Origin: Phanerodontia chrysosporium
Lineage: Eukaryota > Basidiomycota > Agaricomycetes > Polyporales > Phanerochaetaceae
Direction: 5' to 3'
NCBI GenBank assembly: GCA_001910725.1
Contig: MJGA01000009.1
Span: 372,001-436,000, forward strand
Length of the DNA: 64,000 bases
A program made the translations under genes and the position numbers. The notes beneath the pieces are model-generated. The model was not told the DNA's origin. It made no database searches and saw only the letters and a program-made list of their open reading frames with translations. Positions 22,906 to 33,288 of this stretch are shown in pieces; position 1 is the stretch's first letter; each line of letters starts with the position of its first letter.

Positions 22906-25079
22906 CTGGGAGAATGTGGCGCAAGGAAAGCGAGGGGAGAGAGTGGAAGGAAGGTGAATGGTGAAGAGAATGTCGGAGAGTCCAGCCTATATACGCCCAG
23001 TGCCTACCAGGATAAAGAAAGCGTGAGGGCGTGTTAGCCAGGTGGTTCGGGCAGCAAAGCCCTCTTTCAGCCGGCTATACAATGCGTCGGGTAGCGTGAG
23101 GGGTCTGCAGCTGGCAACCATCAGCGCGTGTAAGCGTTGCGCAGCGGCGGAGTCCGTTACAGTACAGTCACAGGTTATCGCGGGCCCATCATGTCACTGC
23201 GCCGCTACTACCAAGTCCACTATAAGTGCGAGTCTCGCAAGGACGTCCCGGTACTCATCGGCTCCGTGCTCAATGCAAATAAGCACGAAGTGACTGTGGC
23301 CAGTTCTGGAACTGCTGCTGGCAGGTGGGCCCCAAAGTACCGGTTACCACACGTAACAATAGCTGTAACCGTCGACACAGCATCAAAGCGCTGCAGGCCA
23401 CCGTAGTTCGAATGCAAAGTCAAGGGGCCCCAACGGCGTCCTGGAATGGGCGGACCTACGTGCGTATCGATACGATGCGTCATATGGGCGCGACGACGTA
23501 CAATCTCGTTAGGCAAGTTGTGGACTCATCTTCGCCGACGAGCTTGCGCGAGCATACCAGACACGCCTCACCCAGATGGTGGCACCTGTAATTCTTCTGC
23601 GCGAGTCTCGTACGCACTCGCTGGACGACCAAAGCTCCCTACGAGGGCCGATTTGTTAGGGCAAAAAAAAAGACAAAAAGAAATTGAGCAGCTTGGAAAG
23701 CCTCCTATGCACAGGTTGCCCACCTGCCGTACAGTTCCGGCCATGCGACAGCCCGAGAGCCAGGACGACTGGCACGCCCTGATAGCGACTACAGCCTCGC
23801 TCGACCCCTGAGCAGCATTCACGAGTCAGAGTCGCCACGGATCAACTTGGCACATGTACTGCGGGACTTGCCATGTGAGTTCGGTACCGGTGCACCAGTG
23901 GTACACTAGATCATATATAGTGCATCATACTGCAAGACGGCGACATCGTACCAGGCTCACAGTCCACATATCCACAGACTGAGACAATGCCGCGCCGTGT
24001 ACCAGGCCTGCTCGAACGAAGTCGTCTCTGGAAGGACGACCTCCTGTAGCGCCAGTCGCACCGCCTCCAAGCCGAAAGCCGATACCGACGCAGGTGCAGC
24101 GCGTGGCCCGCCGAAAAGACTTGAAGAGCCGGGCCTACGTACGTCTGTACGGACATCCTACACATGCATGCCCGTTGGCCCCTCGTTCTTGCGCTGCTCA
24201 CGCACGTGTCGCTCCTGTGCACAGCACCACGTACAGGGCCCTCACCGTGACGGAAACATGCACGGTCGTGTATCCAGCGAGAGACGTCGTGCTGGGCGAG
24301 AGGGTCGTCCTTGGGAGCTACAGGGTCGACGTGTCCGCGGACGCGTGGGCCATGCCACGTTCAACATGGTCTTGGTATCCGGGTGTATCGCTCATGTCTT
24401 GTCAGGTTGATATGAAGCGACCCAAGTTCAAGGATGTCAAGACTGATGAGATGATTGATTTCGGGTACGCACCTCCAGCTGTAACCAAGTCAATCAATAT
24501 ACGAGTTCAGAGTATTTTGTAGCATCGGTCTATGGCATGCGGATAGGTGGTTCCCAGATTCCATTCCGCAGACACTTTGATAGATCACGCACAGAAGAAC
24601 CACTGGCACGTGCAAAAGCCATGCGGCTCGTGATAATAAGCTTAGCATATATAGGGCTGTTTTCAGACGAGGTTCAGCACGTCGGCAGTGAAAACAAACA
24701 GAGACGTAGATTCACCTACGACTAGCATGTCATGTGGGATGATAGACCCTGTGCAGCTCGAGGGCACAACAGGACTGACCGTTTGGATCTATAAGTAGAA
24801 GTGGCAATTGTCAGCGTCAGCAGCAAACGTTGAGCGCATGTCCAATCATCATACCAACATTCGCGCGCGGGCGATAGGGTCCCCGAAGTCAACGAATACG
24901 GGACAGGTTCGCATATGCCAAGCAACCGGTCCCATATTGAATGGTGACCGTCATCAGCTGGAGACACCGAGGTCCGCCCTGGCACCGCCATCTTCGAACC
25001 GTGATCCGCGCACCCCGTATCTTAGTTCAGCGAGCGAGCTCAGTTAATAACTCGGCTGCTTGCACATGCCCACATCAAG
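22906..25079. other. Intergenic, no convincing gene
   Basis: 2.2 kb. A 142-codon ORF at 24094-24522 (plus) lacks motifs and overlaps competing frames; an A run (aaaaaaaa) sits at 23662-23670. I see no gene, RNA or repeat that can be supported. Confidence 0.4.
22987..22994 (-). promoter_or_regulatory. TATA-like element
   Basis: GTATATAG on the minus strand, about 83 bp upstream of the ATG at 22905. Confidence 0.45.
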
Positions 25080-25780
25080 ATGCTCGCTTTCCCCTTCTTT
25101 GCCCTTGCGCTCCTCGCGTTGACCACCCCCGCGCTGGGCACGTCATACAAGGCCGTTTCGCCGCCAGACGTGCTGACGGTCGCCTATCCTACGGGCAAGC
25201 TCAGCCTCGGGCAGAATGCCTCAATGGGGTGCAACGACCTCGACGCACCTTTGAGTGCACGCGGCTTCGTGTGGAGCACACACATGAGCTTGCGCGTCCC
25301 AAATGGCACGGTCGTCCAGCTCGGCAGCGTGTCGAACTCCCTGGGATGCCAGCAGTCCGGTGTCGACGCGGCGTTCCCCCCGAGCGGCGTGGCGTTCAGC
25401 TTCAACATCGACACTGAGGATTACAACCAGACAGGCATGTGAGTGCAGCTCGTAATCCGCAGAGGAGCACGTGGCTGAGCCATTTGGCACGCAGCTACAC
25501 ATCGATGTGGAACCAGACGTACGGCACTCTATCCGACCTGACTGCCGCAAACGTGTCGTCCTGCGACCCGACAAAGCTCTCGTACCAGAGCTGGACCTTC
25601 AACACCAGCTTCACAGTTGTCTCAACGCAGAACTTGGGCGTAGGGACGACCAAGACGGACTTTACCCTATCCCCAGCCCCCACTGGCAAGATATGGGTCT
25701 CGAATGCTGCGGGCAGTGTCTCGCTCAGCCTGGCCTTGCTCCTTGGTTCCATCATTTGTGTTATGCTTCAGCTCTGGTAA
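25080..25780 (+). CDS. Secreted glycoprotein, probably GPI-anchored
   Basis: Starts MLAFPFFALALLALTTPALG, a textbook signal peptide with cleavage near residue 20. One intron, 25439-25494 (GTGAGT...CGCAG), joins EDYNQTG to IYTSMWNQTYG. The C-terminus is a hydrophobic tail (SVSLSLALLLGSIICVMLQL) preceded by small residues (SNAAG), the pattern of a GPI-attachment signal. Several Asn-X-Ser/Thr sites occur (NAS, NGT, NQT twice, NVS, NTS) and cysteines are few. About 214 residues before processing. No enzyme family recognised; a cell-wall or surface protein is the simplest reading. Confidence 0.75.
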
Positions 25781-26284
25781 CCCGGTAAGTGCCGCAAATT
25801 GTCAAGAGTGATGAGGGACTGACTGAAACTACAGCGATTGTGGTGATCCAGATGTAGTGATACCAACATTCATGAACGAGCGCATGAAGATCGGACTTCG
25901 CTCTGGTGTGACCACGTCAGGATACAAATATAATGAGAAACACGATGTATGACGGCAGATTGGGAATGATTATGAACACGTCGGTGCTGCGGTGTGATCT
26001 TGCCACAGGTCGAGGACGTTCGAAGCCTAACCCAATGTCGGCGCTATGTAGATTGCGGGGCACTGGTTATTCGACAAGTCATCTAGCTCGGGCTCAACCA
26101 CCGGCCACGGTCGATTCTCAGGAAAGCGCATCAGTTCGAGTCGACCGTATGCTGAGTCTGTCGCGAAGATGAGCTCAAGCTTATCCTGGCAGAGTTATGT
26201 TAGTATACGATTATGGTATGACAGTGGTAGGCTAGATATGACTGTGATGGCTCTGCAATATATTCCTGTACGTCGGAAGTCGGC
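25781..26284. other. Intergenic, no gene seen
   Basis: About 500 bp between two convergent genes; 3' flanks of both. Confidence 0.5.
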
Positions 26285-27358
26285 TCAATGCTCCGTATAC
26301 TCTGGTGGCACGTCATCCTGGATATCTGAGAAGAGGTCGGGCTCAGGTAGCAGGACTGGCGGGGCTGGCAGAGGGGGTCTTGAGCCGCGTGCGCCGAGGG
26401 GGCATCGGTGCTGGCGGCACCTGGAGCTTGGTGGACAGCGGGTGCGCAAGAGGCGGCTCGAACTGGCGTAGGTTACTGCTTCCCGAGACTGGCGCCGTCG
26501 ACATATGCGCTGGGGCGTGCGTGCCCTGAACTGGGTGAGTGCCTTCCTCGCCAAGGCCGGCCGTCGATGCATGGCGGTGAGGGTCCACGTAGCCTGGTGA
26601 CGACAGAGCAGGCGTGGAAGGTTTCGTTTCTTGCGAATCCTCAGCATATATGCAGTTTATCTGGTAGTATAGACTCACCTGAGTCTGGTGTGGTGCCCTG
26701 AAGTCCGGGACGCCCGTGCCCTCTGCGTCGGATCAAGAGGAAGGTTACCGCTACGACTGCGAGAAGCACGACGCCGCCAACTACACCGCCAACGATAGCA
26801 CCGACGGGTGTAGACGAGCGTACGTTCTTCTCGACAGGTGGCTTGGTCGGCGCGGGGATGGTTGCAGTCAAGGAGGTATTTGAGCTGCCAAGCGAGACCG
26901 GAACATAACCGATATAGTCGAGCAAGAAAGACGCAGAGACGCTTGCGTGCGTAATGTTTATGACTAGCGTGTGTTCCTTGGAGGCGGAGAGAGACTCTAC
27001 GAGGAAGAATGTCTGGCTGTATATTGTGCTCGTGAGATTCGATGGGGCCGTGAAGGTGAAGGGCGAGCGATCGTCCAGGGTGTATAATGATACAGGTCCA
27101 GCAGATCCATTGGTCGAAGAGAGCGCACCGACGACACCAACGCCAGTACCTGGCTCCAGAGTTGAGTGTGCAGCAAGTCATGAAGCCCAAGTACGACGCA
27201 CCATTAAACCTGAATGTGACGGACGCGCCAACATCCACAGTGTAGGACAGGGTACCATTCACTGCGTTTAAGCCATATAGATGCCCCCACGTCCCGTCAT
27301 AAGTCAAATTGTCGTCCCCAGCCTGGTCATCGACTACGGTGACAGAGGAGTCTGACAT
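26285..27358 (-). CDS. Single-pass membrane protein of the agaricomycete VDD-start type
   Basis: Exons joined by introns 27150-27201 (FRFNG to TGVGVVGAL) and 26630-26678 (GTTPDS to ETKPSTPAL, acceptor CGCAAG). The start at 27358 gives MSDSSVTVVDDQAGDDNLTY, the usual opening of this mushroom family, which lacks a classical signal peptide. A beta-rich ectodomain with N-glycosylation sites is followed by the helix VGAIVGGVVGGVVLLAVVAV and RRRGHGRPG, then a Pro/Ser-rich cytoplasmic tail. The tail frame closes at 26343, but one C fewer in the run at plus 26373-26377 would continue as PLPAPPVLLPEPDLF...VPPEYTEH to 26285, an ending natural for the family. Function unknown; the ectodomain may bind carbohydrate (inference). 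Confidence 0.72.
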
Positions 27359-27613
27359 GCGAAGCTTTGGCCCGACGTCGCGAGGAACTTGAAAGGGTAT
27401 ATAGCGACACACGTCGCGGTGCAACTCTGAGTCTTGACCATGCTGTTCAATGCCTTGTGGTCGCTGCCGGCTAAGACGATGGCGAGACGGGCACAATTTT
27501 GATGAAGTCGTGCGCGTTTACCTGCGCGTTTCACACCTTGATGCGATCAGCCATACCAAGACAAGATCTATGCTGCCCCCACACTCTCGCAGCGGCCATC
27601 CCAGGACAAAGAC

Positions 27614-28530
27614 ATGGCACCGCAGACGGACCTGAAGGAGGTCTTGGACTCTGAGATCAAGTGCGTAGCCTCGGAATGACGACCTATAGCAACATTGACC
27701 GTCCCTGCAGAGAGTGGCACTTCCGTGCGCAGCTCCTTCGCCCGTGCTGAACTCCGTGATGGCTGAAGCACACCCGCAGACATTTACTTTCACCAGCGCA
27801 ATGCAGATGAGCATCAGGCTGCTCTAGAACTGCGCGACGCCGTGCTGCGCCTCCGCCGCGACGGTGCATTCGTCGCCGTTCCTCTCTTCCGTGTGAACAC
27901 GGACCCCATTGGCCCGCACCCCGTCGGTGAGTGCATACACCGCATTTTACGGAGGGTTCAGGATGTAGATGTGCCATGTTAGGCTCGTACGAGATCTGGT
28001 GCCCCTCCGAGTCGTTCGTCTCGGTGTACTCCTACCTCTGTATGAACCGCGGAAACCTGAGGTATGCCTGCGCCGCCCCTACCTCAACTCCTCCTAGGGC
28101 TGAGCCTATACCTCCAGCATTCTCGTACATCCGCTGACAAAAGAAGAGGTAAGCTCTTTCCTATTTTTCCTGCCCCGCTTTGCTCACGAACATTTTCAGC
28201 GCAAGTACGTCGGACTCCCACGCCTGAGCGAAATTCCTGCTGAAAATGACGCCTTAGGGACCACGAGATTCGTAACGCATGGATCGGCCCGTCGTTCCCT
28301 CTTGACCTCTCGACGCTACCCGTCAGGAGCGCAGAGGTGCCGCTGCAGTACCCGACTCTCAGTACGTTGGCCTTTTCCCACAACTCCTACCTACCGCTGA
28401 CTGCACGTCAGAGCTCGGATACTCGTCCAAGGCCCCTACGCTCTCCTTGGAGGAGCGCAAGAAACTCGGAGCGGCCGTCGAAAATATTCTCAAGCACGAG
28501 AAGGAAGCCGCGAAGGCGCCGAGCGACTAG
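27614..28530 (+). CDS. dodA: DOPA 4,5-dioxygenase family protein
   Basis: Extradiol cleavage of DOPA to seco-DOPA, the route to betalain-type pigments in Amanita; in other fungi the substrate is unproven. Eight exons give exactly 546 nt (181 residues): 27614-27660, 27711-27724, 27780-27926, 27983-28061, 28118-28148, 28200-28204, 28258-28361 and 28412-28530. The spliced protein carries the family histidines in EWHFHIYFHQRN, then RDGAFVAVPLFRVNTDPIGP, HPVGSYEIWC and NLSILVHPLTKEERKDHEIR. Two exons are tiny, 14 nt and 5 nt; the 5-nt exon (CGCAA) is needed to keep the frame between KEE and DHEIRNAWIGP. It is transcribed divergently from the membrane-protein gene, with 255 bp between the start codons. 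Confidence 0.87.
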
Positions 28531-28765
28531 GATGCTCAATCCAAGGCTATCTATTATTACCGCGATGTATCCAGAGGAATGTACATATGTAGATTACAGG
28601 ACCGTGCAGTAAATCATGGAGTTACACTGTGTGGGACGCGAGAGAATAATTTGAGGGAATAAATTAGACGATCCGAGGGTGTTGACACGTACGAAAGGCC
28701 ATCCAATGAGTGAGAAAGGTAGATGTATGCGCCGTGGCAGACGTGGTATGCGACTCTACGTGGTA

Positions 28766-30726
28766 TCACATAAGGTTATCGATGCCCGCTTTGACGGGAA
28801 CGCCAATGTGCGACACAAGCTCGAAGCACACAACGAGCAGGAGCTGCCCAATGAGGTCGACCAGCGCCGAGTGGATCGGCAGGCATACATATCTGGGTCG
28901 AGCTTGCGCTTCCACAGGAAGTTCGTGAGCACACGGGCAAGCAGCAAGGCTGCTGTAACCTATGGAAGAGTTTAGCCATGTTCATGGAGACGCACACGGG
29001 AGATGGTACGCACAGCAATGCAAAAGAATGCAACTGAGAAAATGAGAAATATGACAGGCACGCGCAGCCACCCGATGGCGCGCAGGGTAGCAAGGAACGC
29101 GATTTCTATGGGAAAGGTGACAGCAAGGAGCGTAAGCATGACGAGGCGAGTGCTCGGAGGTGGTGCAGATGGCTGTTTGATGAAGCTGTCCGTCGAGGCG
29201 TCAGGAAGATGATTCGCCGCATAATCGCTTGTGTGCAGAGCAGTGGACAGCCGTGAGACAAGAATAGAGCCCACATTGCCAGGCAGACCTGTACCATATA
29301 AGTCAGCATATGCATGTACATCGTGAAATGCTCACACTTACCGCTTATGACTGTGGCAAGGATAGCAAACCCTTCATACCGGCTGACAAACATGTCCAAA
29401 ACTATTCCTGTGCCGCAGCTGATGATCATCGCGGCAAACAACGGGGTCCAACCCTGAAACAAAAGGCCGCCGACGTATTTATTGCGACGCGTGACAATTG
29501 CCCAGCCGGCTGCTGCGACTGCGAGAGTGACGAGAACGATGAGTGGGATAGGCGTGTTTACGACTCGAATGTTGACTGCCGATACAAGCCCAAGGAGTGA
29601 CAGGGTGACTAGGTCACCAAGACAAGCAGCAACAGGAGGTGCAATATTATCTAGGTGAAATGGTCAGAGCGTGCCGATGCGAAGCTGTAAGAAGACGTAC
29701 CGGGATCCAGACCGAACCTCCGGCAAAGCACGACAAGCGTGCACATGAAGGAGCCGAGCAAGGCACTTGACAGACAGGCTGCAAGCATTGATGACGATGC
29801 AGTCAACAGAAACCTGAGTGAAGGTCAAGCTAGGCGCCGCTCTCAGAATAGGTTTGCTCACTCGTTCACCCCGCCAGGTCCCTTGATTGGTATCGCTGGC
29901 GGTCGCGGTTTTCTCTCACTGAGACTCCGGACAATGAGTGTGGCATTTGAGACTGGAGTCTCGTCGCTTCCTGGGAGGCCGATGGTCTCCGTAGGTTGCG
30001 GGGGCATGACTCTGCCAAGAGCGAATGCTACGACTGCTGCAATGAAGGACACCACCGTTGCCTGCACTTGAAGCAACGACAGGTTTCCGAGTATCAACTG
30101 GCGTCGTACTGCCGGCCTATCGAGCTCGCCCACATTCGCTGCTGTTCCTAGACGGGCGGACAGGTTCATCTCGAGGTTACCCTTCAGATTCAGGATGACG
30201 GGAATGATCATGATGAGCTCGTCAACCTCTGACATGGCTTTCCAATGCTATGGCCAAGGACGAGCTATGAGAGAAACTCCACAGATGAAAACGGCAGGAC
30301 ATACCGAGACACTGTTCAGGAGTTCTCCTGTGAAGAGCAGTCCCACAGTTGTAAGGAGCAATGTCGGACCAGTCTAATGGTTATGGATTCATATCGGATG
30401 CTCCATCGTAGTTCCTGCGTGCGTACCTCGACAACTATCCGCAGCGCTTTCCTCCATGTCCTCGTGTCTCGTACAGGGGACGGCGAGCGTGAAAGAGTGT
30501 GGTCTGGAGAGGGTGCCCTGGGCAAAAGCAGCGCGTTGTCTACGTCTTCGTCGTCCGCATATCCATCGTCAGGCTCCCTGTAGTCATCTTCGTGTCCTAC
30601 TTCTTTGGAGTGTCGCCTGTGTTCGAGCGTGTGGTCCTCCAGTGTCACCAGCTCAATGACGGTGTCCGAGCTGGCCTCTGAGGTATGACCGGAATGACCA
30701 GCATCCGAGTAATGGGGAGTGTTCAT
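28766..30726 (-). CDS. SLC41/MgtE-type magnesium transporter, copy 1
   Basis: Divalent-cation (Mg) carrier with two MgtE-like repeats. An acidic, His-containing N-terminus (MNTPHYSDAGHSGHTSEASS onward) precedes TGPTLLLTTVGLLFTGELLN (after intron 30374-30426) and, after intron 30248-30304, MSEVDELIMIIPVILNLKGN followed by LEMNLSARLGTAANVGELD, the family signature. The second repeat reads GWTPLFAAMIISCGTGIVLD and GNVGSILVSRLSTALH, and a C-terminal helix region starts LLARVLTNFLWKRKLDPDMY. The frame then breaks at plus 28882-28883: after DPDMYA the sequence continues LPIHSALVDLIGQLLLVVCF one frame over, as in copy 2; one more C restores it, ending at 28766. The start at 30726 is chosen by alignment with copy 2; an upstream methionine at 30858 is in frame. 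Confidence 0.82.
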
Positions 30727-30981
30727 GTTGTGTATAGCGCCAGTTCGTGCTGGATGGCAGCCAGTGCTGCTGAGGACCAGAGCAGACGTCGAAACGTGAT
30801 GGTAGTGGCAGGAGTGTAAGTCGGGAAGATATTCTGAATTTCCAGAGGCATTTACCATACGGGCGGCGATCTGAGATCGCCAATTTCCCCGGACGGAGAA
30901 GCCAAGCTGGTCCTCACCTCAACCTTCTTCCACTCACACTGCAAGTCCTGTAAAACAGAAAATATTCTTCAGATACCCTGT

Positions 30982-33064
30982 ATGACTATCAGAACATACG
31001 AGACGTTCTCTGCTACACCATACTTTGACGACCGCGGTTCGCATGGCTACGCGACCCCAATAACCGAACGAGTAAACGTGAGTGCGGTGTTACCTCTGCA
31101 TTCTCCGTTTGTGGCCAACTGAACTCGTCCGCGCAGCCTCACTCAAGGCCCATTGTCTCCTACTATTCTCCAAAGGGAGTCGGTGCCCAGCATTATGGAG
31201 TGAGTATGTGTGCTACTAATGCGACAATTCTGATACTCACCCGCTTTCCCAGGAAAGGCATCCTATGAAGCCGCACAGGCTTACCCTGACGAATGCGCTT
31301 GTCTTTGGTTATGGTCTCGACAAACAGATACATCACATATACGACCCACGCCCTGCCACGCAAGCAGAACTCGAGGCCTACCATGACCATGACTACATTG
31401 ACTTCCTCGGTCGGTACGGACATCCTTATGCCGGTGGTCATCTGTTCATATACTCATGTCGACAGAGTGACCCCTCAGAACCAGGGAGAGATGAAGCATC
31501 TAATTGACCAATTCAACTGCGTCGAGGACTGCCCGATATTTGCAGACATGTTCGACTTTTGCAAATTGTACGCCGGGGCCTCCTTGGCCGCGGCCCGTAA
31601 GCTCTGTGCAGGCACTACTGACATTGCCATCAACTGGTCTGGAGGCCTCCATCACGCGAAGAAGGCTGAAGCAAGTGGATTTTGCTATGTAAACGACATC
31701 GTACTGGCAATTCTTGAGCTACTGCGGTAGGTCTCGCAAAGCGCATGTTTGTACTTATGCTGTGACTAATTTCAACACGCCCTAGTTATCATCCCCGCGT
31801 TCTCTACATCGACATCGACATTCACCACGGAGATGGTGTGGAGTTTGCCTTCTACAACTCAAATCGGGTCATGACTCTCTCTTTCCACAAGTACACCGGC
31901 GACTTCTTCCCAGGAACAGGGAAACTAGATGACAACGGTGCAGGCCTAGGCAAGCACTTTTGTCTCAACGTACCACTGCAAGATGGTATCGACGATGACA
32001 TGTACCTCACAACTTTCAAGACAGTCGTAGACGATACTGTTACAGCGTTCCGTCCCTCCGCCATCGTTCTGCAATGTGGCGCCGACTCTCTGGGCTGTGA
32101 TCGGTTAGGGGCGTTTAACCTGTCGATTGCCGCACATGGCGAGTGCGTTAACTTCGTCCGCAAGTATGGCGTGCCGCTCTTGGTGGTCGGTGGAGGCGGT
32201 TATACCATTAAGAACGTCAGCCGATGCTGGACGTACGAGACCGCGGTGCTCGTCGGCGCGTCTATCTCGGACAGCCTTCCCGTTACAATATACGACTCCT
32301 TCTTCCGGGAGAGCCATTGGAAGCTACACCCACCACTCACCGGGCACGTCGAGAACCAGAACACGCCCGCGTCACTCTCGCGCATCACGCTCGCCATCCG
32401 CAGCAAGCTTCGCTACCTGCAGGGCGCGCCGAGCGTTGCGATGCAGGAGATCCCACCGAGTCTCGGCGCGTGGCTCGATGACGAGGACCGCACGCGCGAA
32501 GAAAAGCTCGAGGAACGCAGCACCGCGCTCGCAGGCGAGCAGCGCGAGGACCGCCACAAGGCGCTCAACGAGTTCTTCGACGCAGAGAACGACGTCGACG
32601 CGGAGGGTGATCCCGAGGGCGATCCCGACGCGGACGCGGCGCCGGCCGCACGCCGCAGCACAACGTCGCGCAAGCCACGCGCACGGCCTTCACGCGGAGG
32701 TCGCACACGCACCCGGGGCAAGACTGCCGCCAAAACTGCTGAAGGGGAGGAGGAGGCGGAGGAGGCGGAGCCCGCGCCCACGCGCAAGGCAGCGAAGAGT
32801 CGCGCCAAACCCCGAAATAGGACGAAGGCCAAGTCTCGCGCGCAGCCGAAGGATAAGGAGGAAGGCTCAGAAGAGGAGGCTGACCCACCTGCTCCTGACG
32901 CAACGACGCCCATGGACGTTGATAGCGCACCGGCCGCACCGCCAGCCGAAGCGGACACCGATGTCGTGGTAAGCCATGACTTCCGCGAAGCCACGTATCA
33001 GTGTATATATCTGACCCGTTGTGCCTTGTAGACCGCTCCACCGCCGACAGCCTCAGAAAGCTGA
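30982..33064 (+). CDS. hos2: Class I histone deacetylase, HOS2/HDAC3 type, with charged C-terminal tail
   Basis: Removes acetyl groups from histone tails, normally inside a SET3/SMRT-like complex. Exons join cleanly through introns before [39 protein letters not shown] and [20 protein letters not shown] and a last one at 32969-33031. Catalytic features are all present: [19 protein letters not shown] (tandem His), DIDIHHGDG (zinc Asp/His), [13 protein letters not shown] (zinc Asp) and GGGGYT (transition-state Tyr). [12 protein letters not shown] and the N-terminal spacing favour HDAC3/HOS2 over RPD3. The otherwise invariant GVEEAFY appears as GVEFAFY. After the domain a roughly 180-residue tail alternates acidic blocks with Arg/Lys blocks ([31 protein letters not shown]). 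It shares a 255-bp divergent promoter with Mg transporter copy 1. No frame breaks. Confidence 0.93.
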
Positions 33065-33288
33065 AATTCAACACTGCCGGCTGTAAGATCGTGGTTGTGA
33101 CGAGCCGACATCCATCTGACTGTGTTCAATGGTGCCTACTACACATCGCGACGAAGAGGAGAATGGGGTACATGGTACAGCAGCAGAGAAAATCCGGGTG
33201 TAAGCACAGAGGTGGGCGATAGAACAGATGCGACGAGAAGATAATAGAGCTGTACGATAGTAATACGTGATAAATAATTTCACGAGTC

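Noticed and set aside
27614..30726. A pigment biosynthetic cluster around the DOPA dioxygenase
   Set aside because: Neighbours are a membrane protein and an Mg transporter; no tyrosinase, glycosyltransferase, P450, PKS or NRPS is present in the window.
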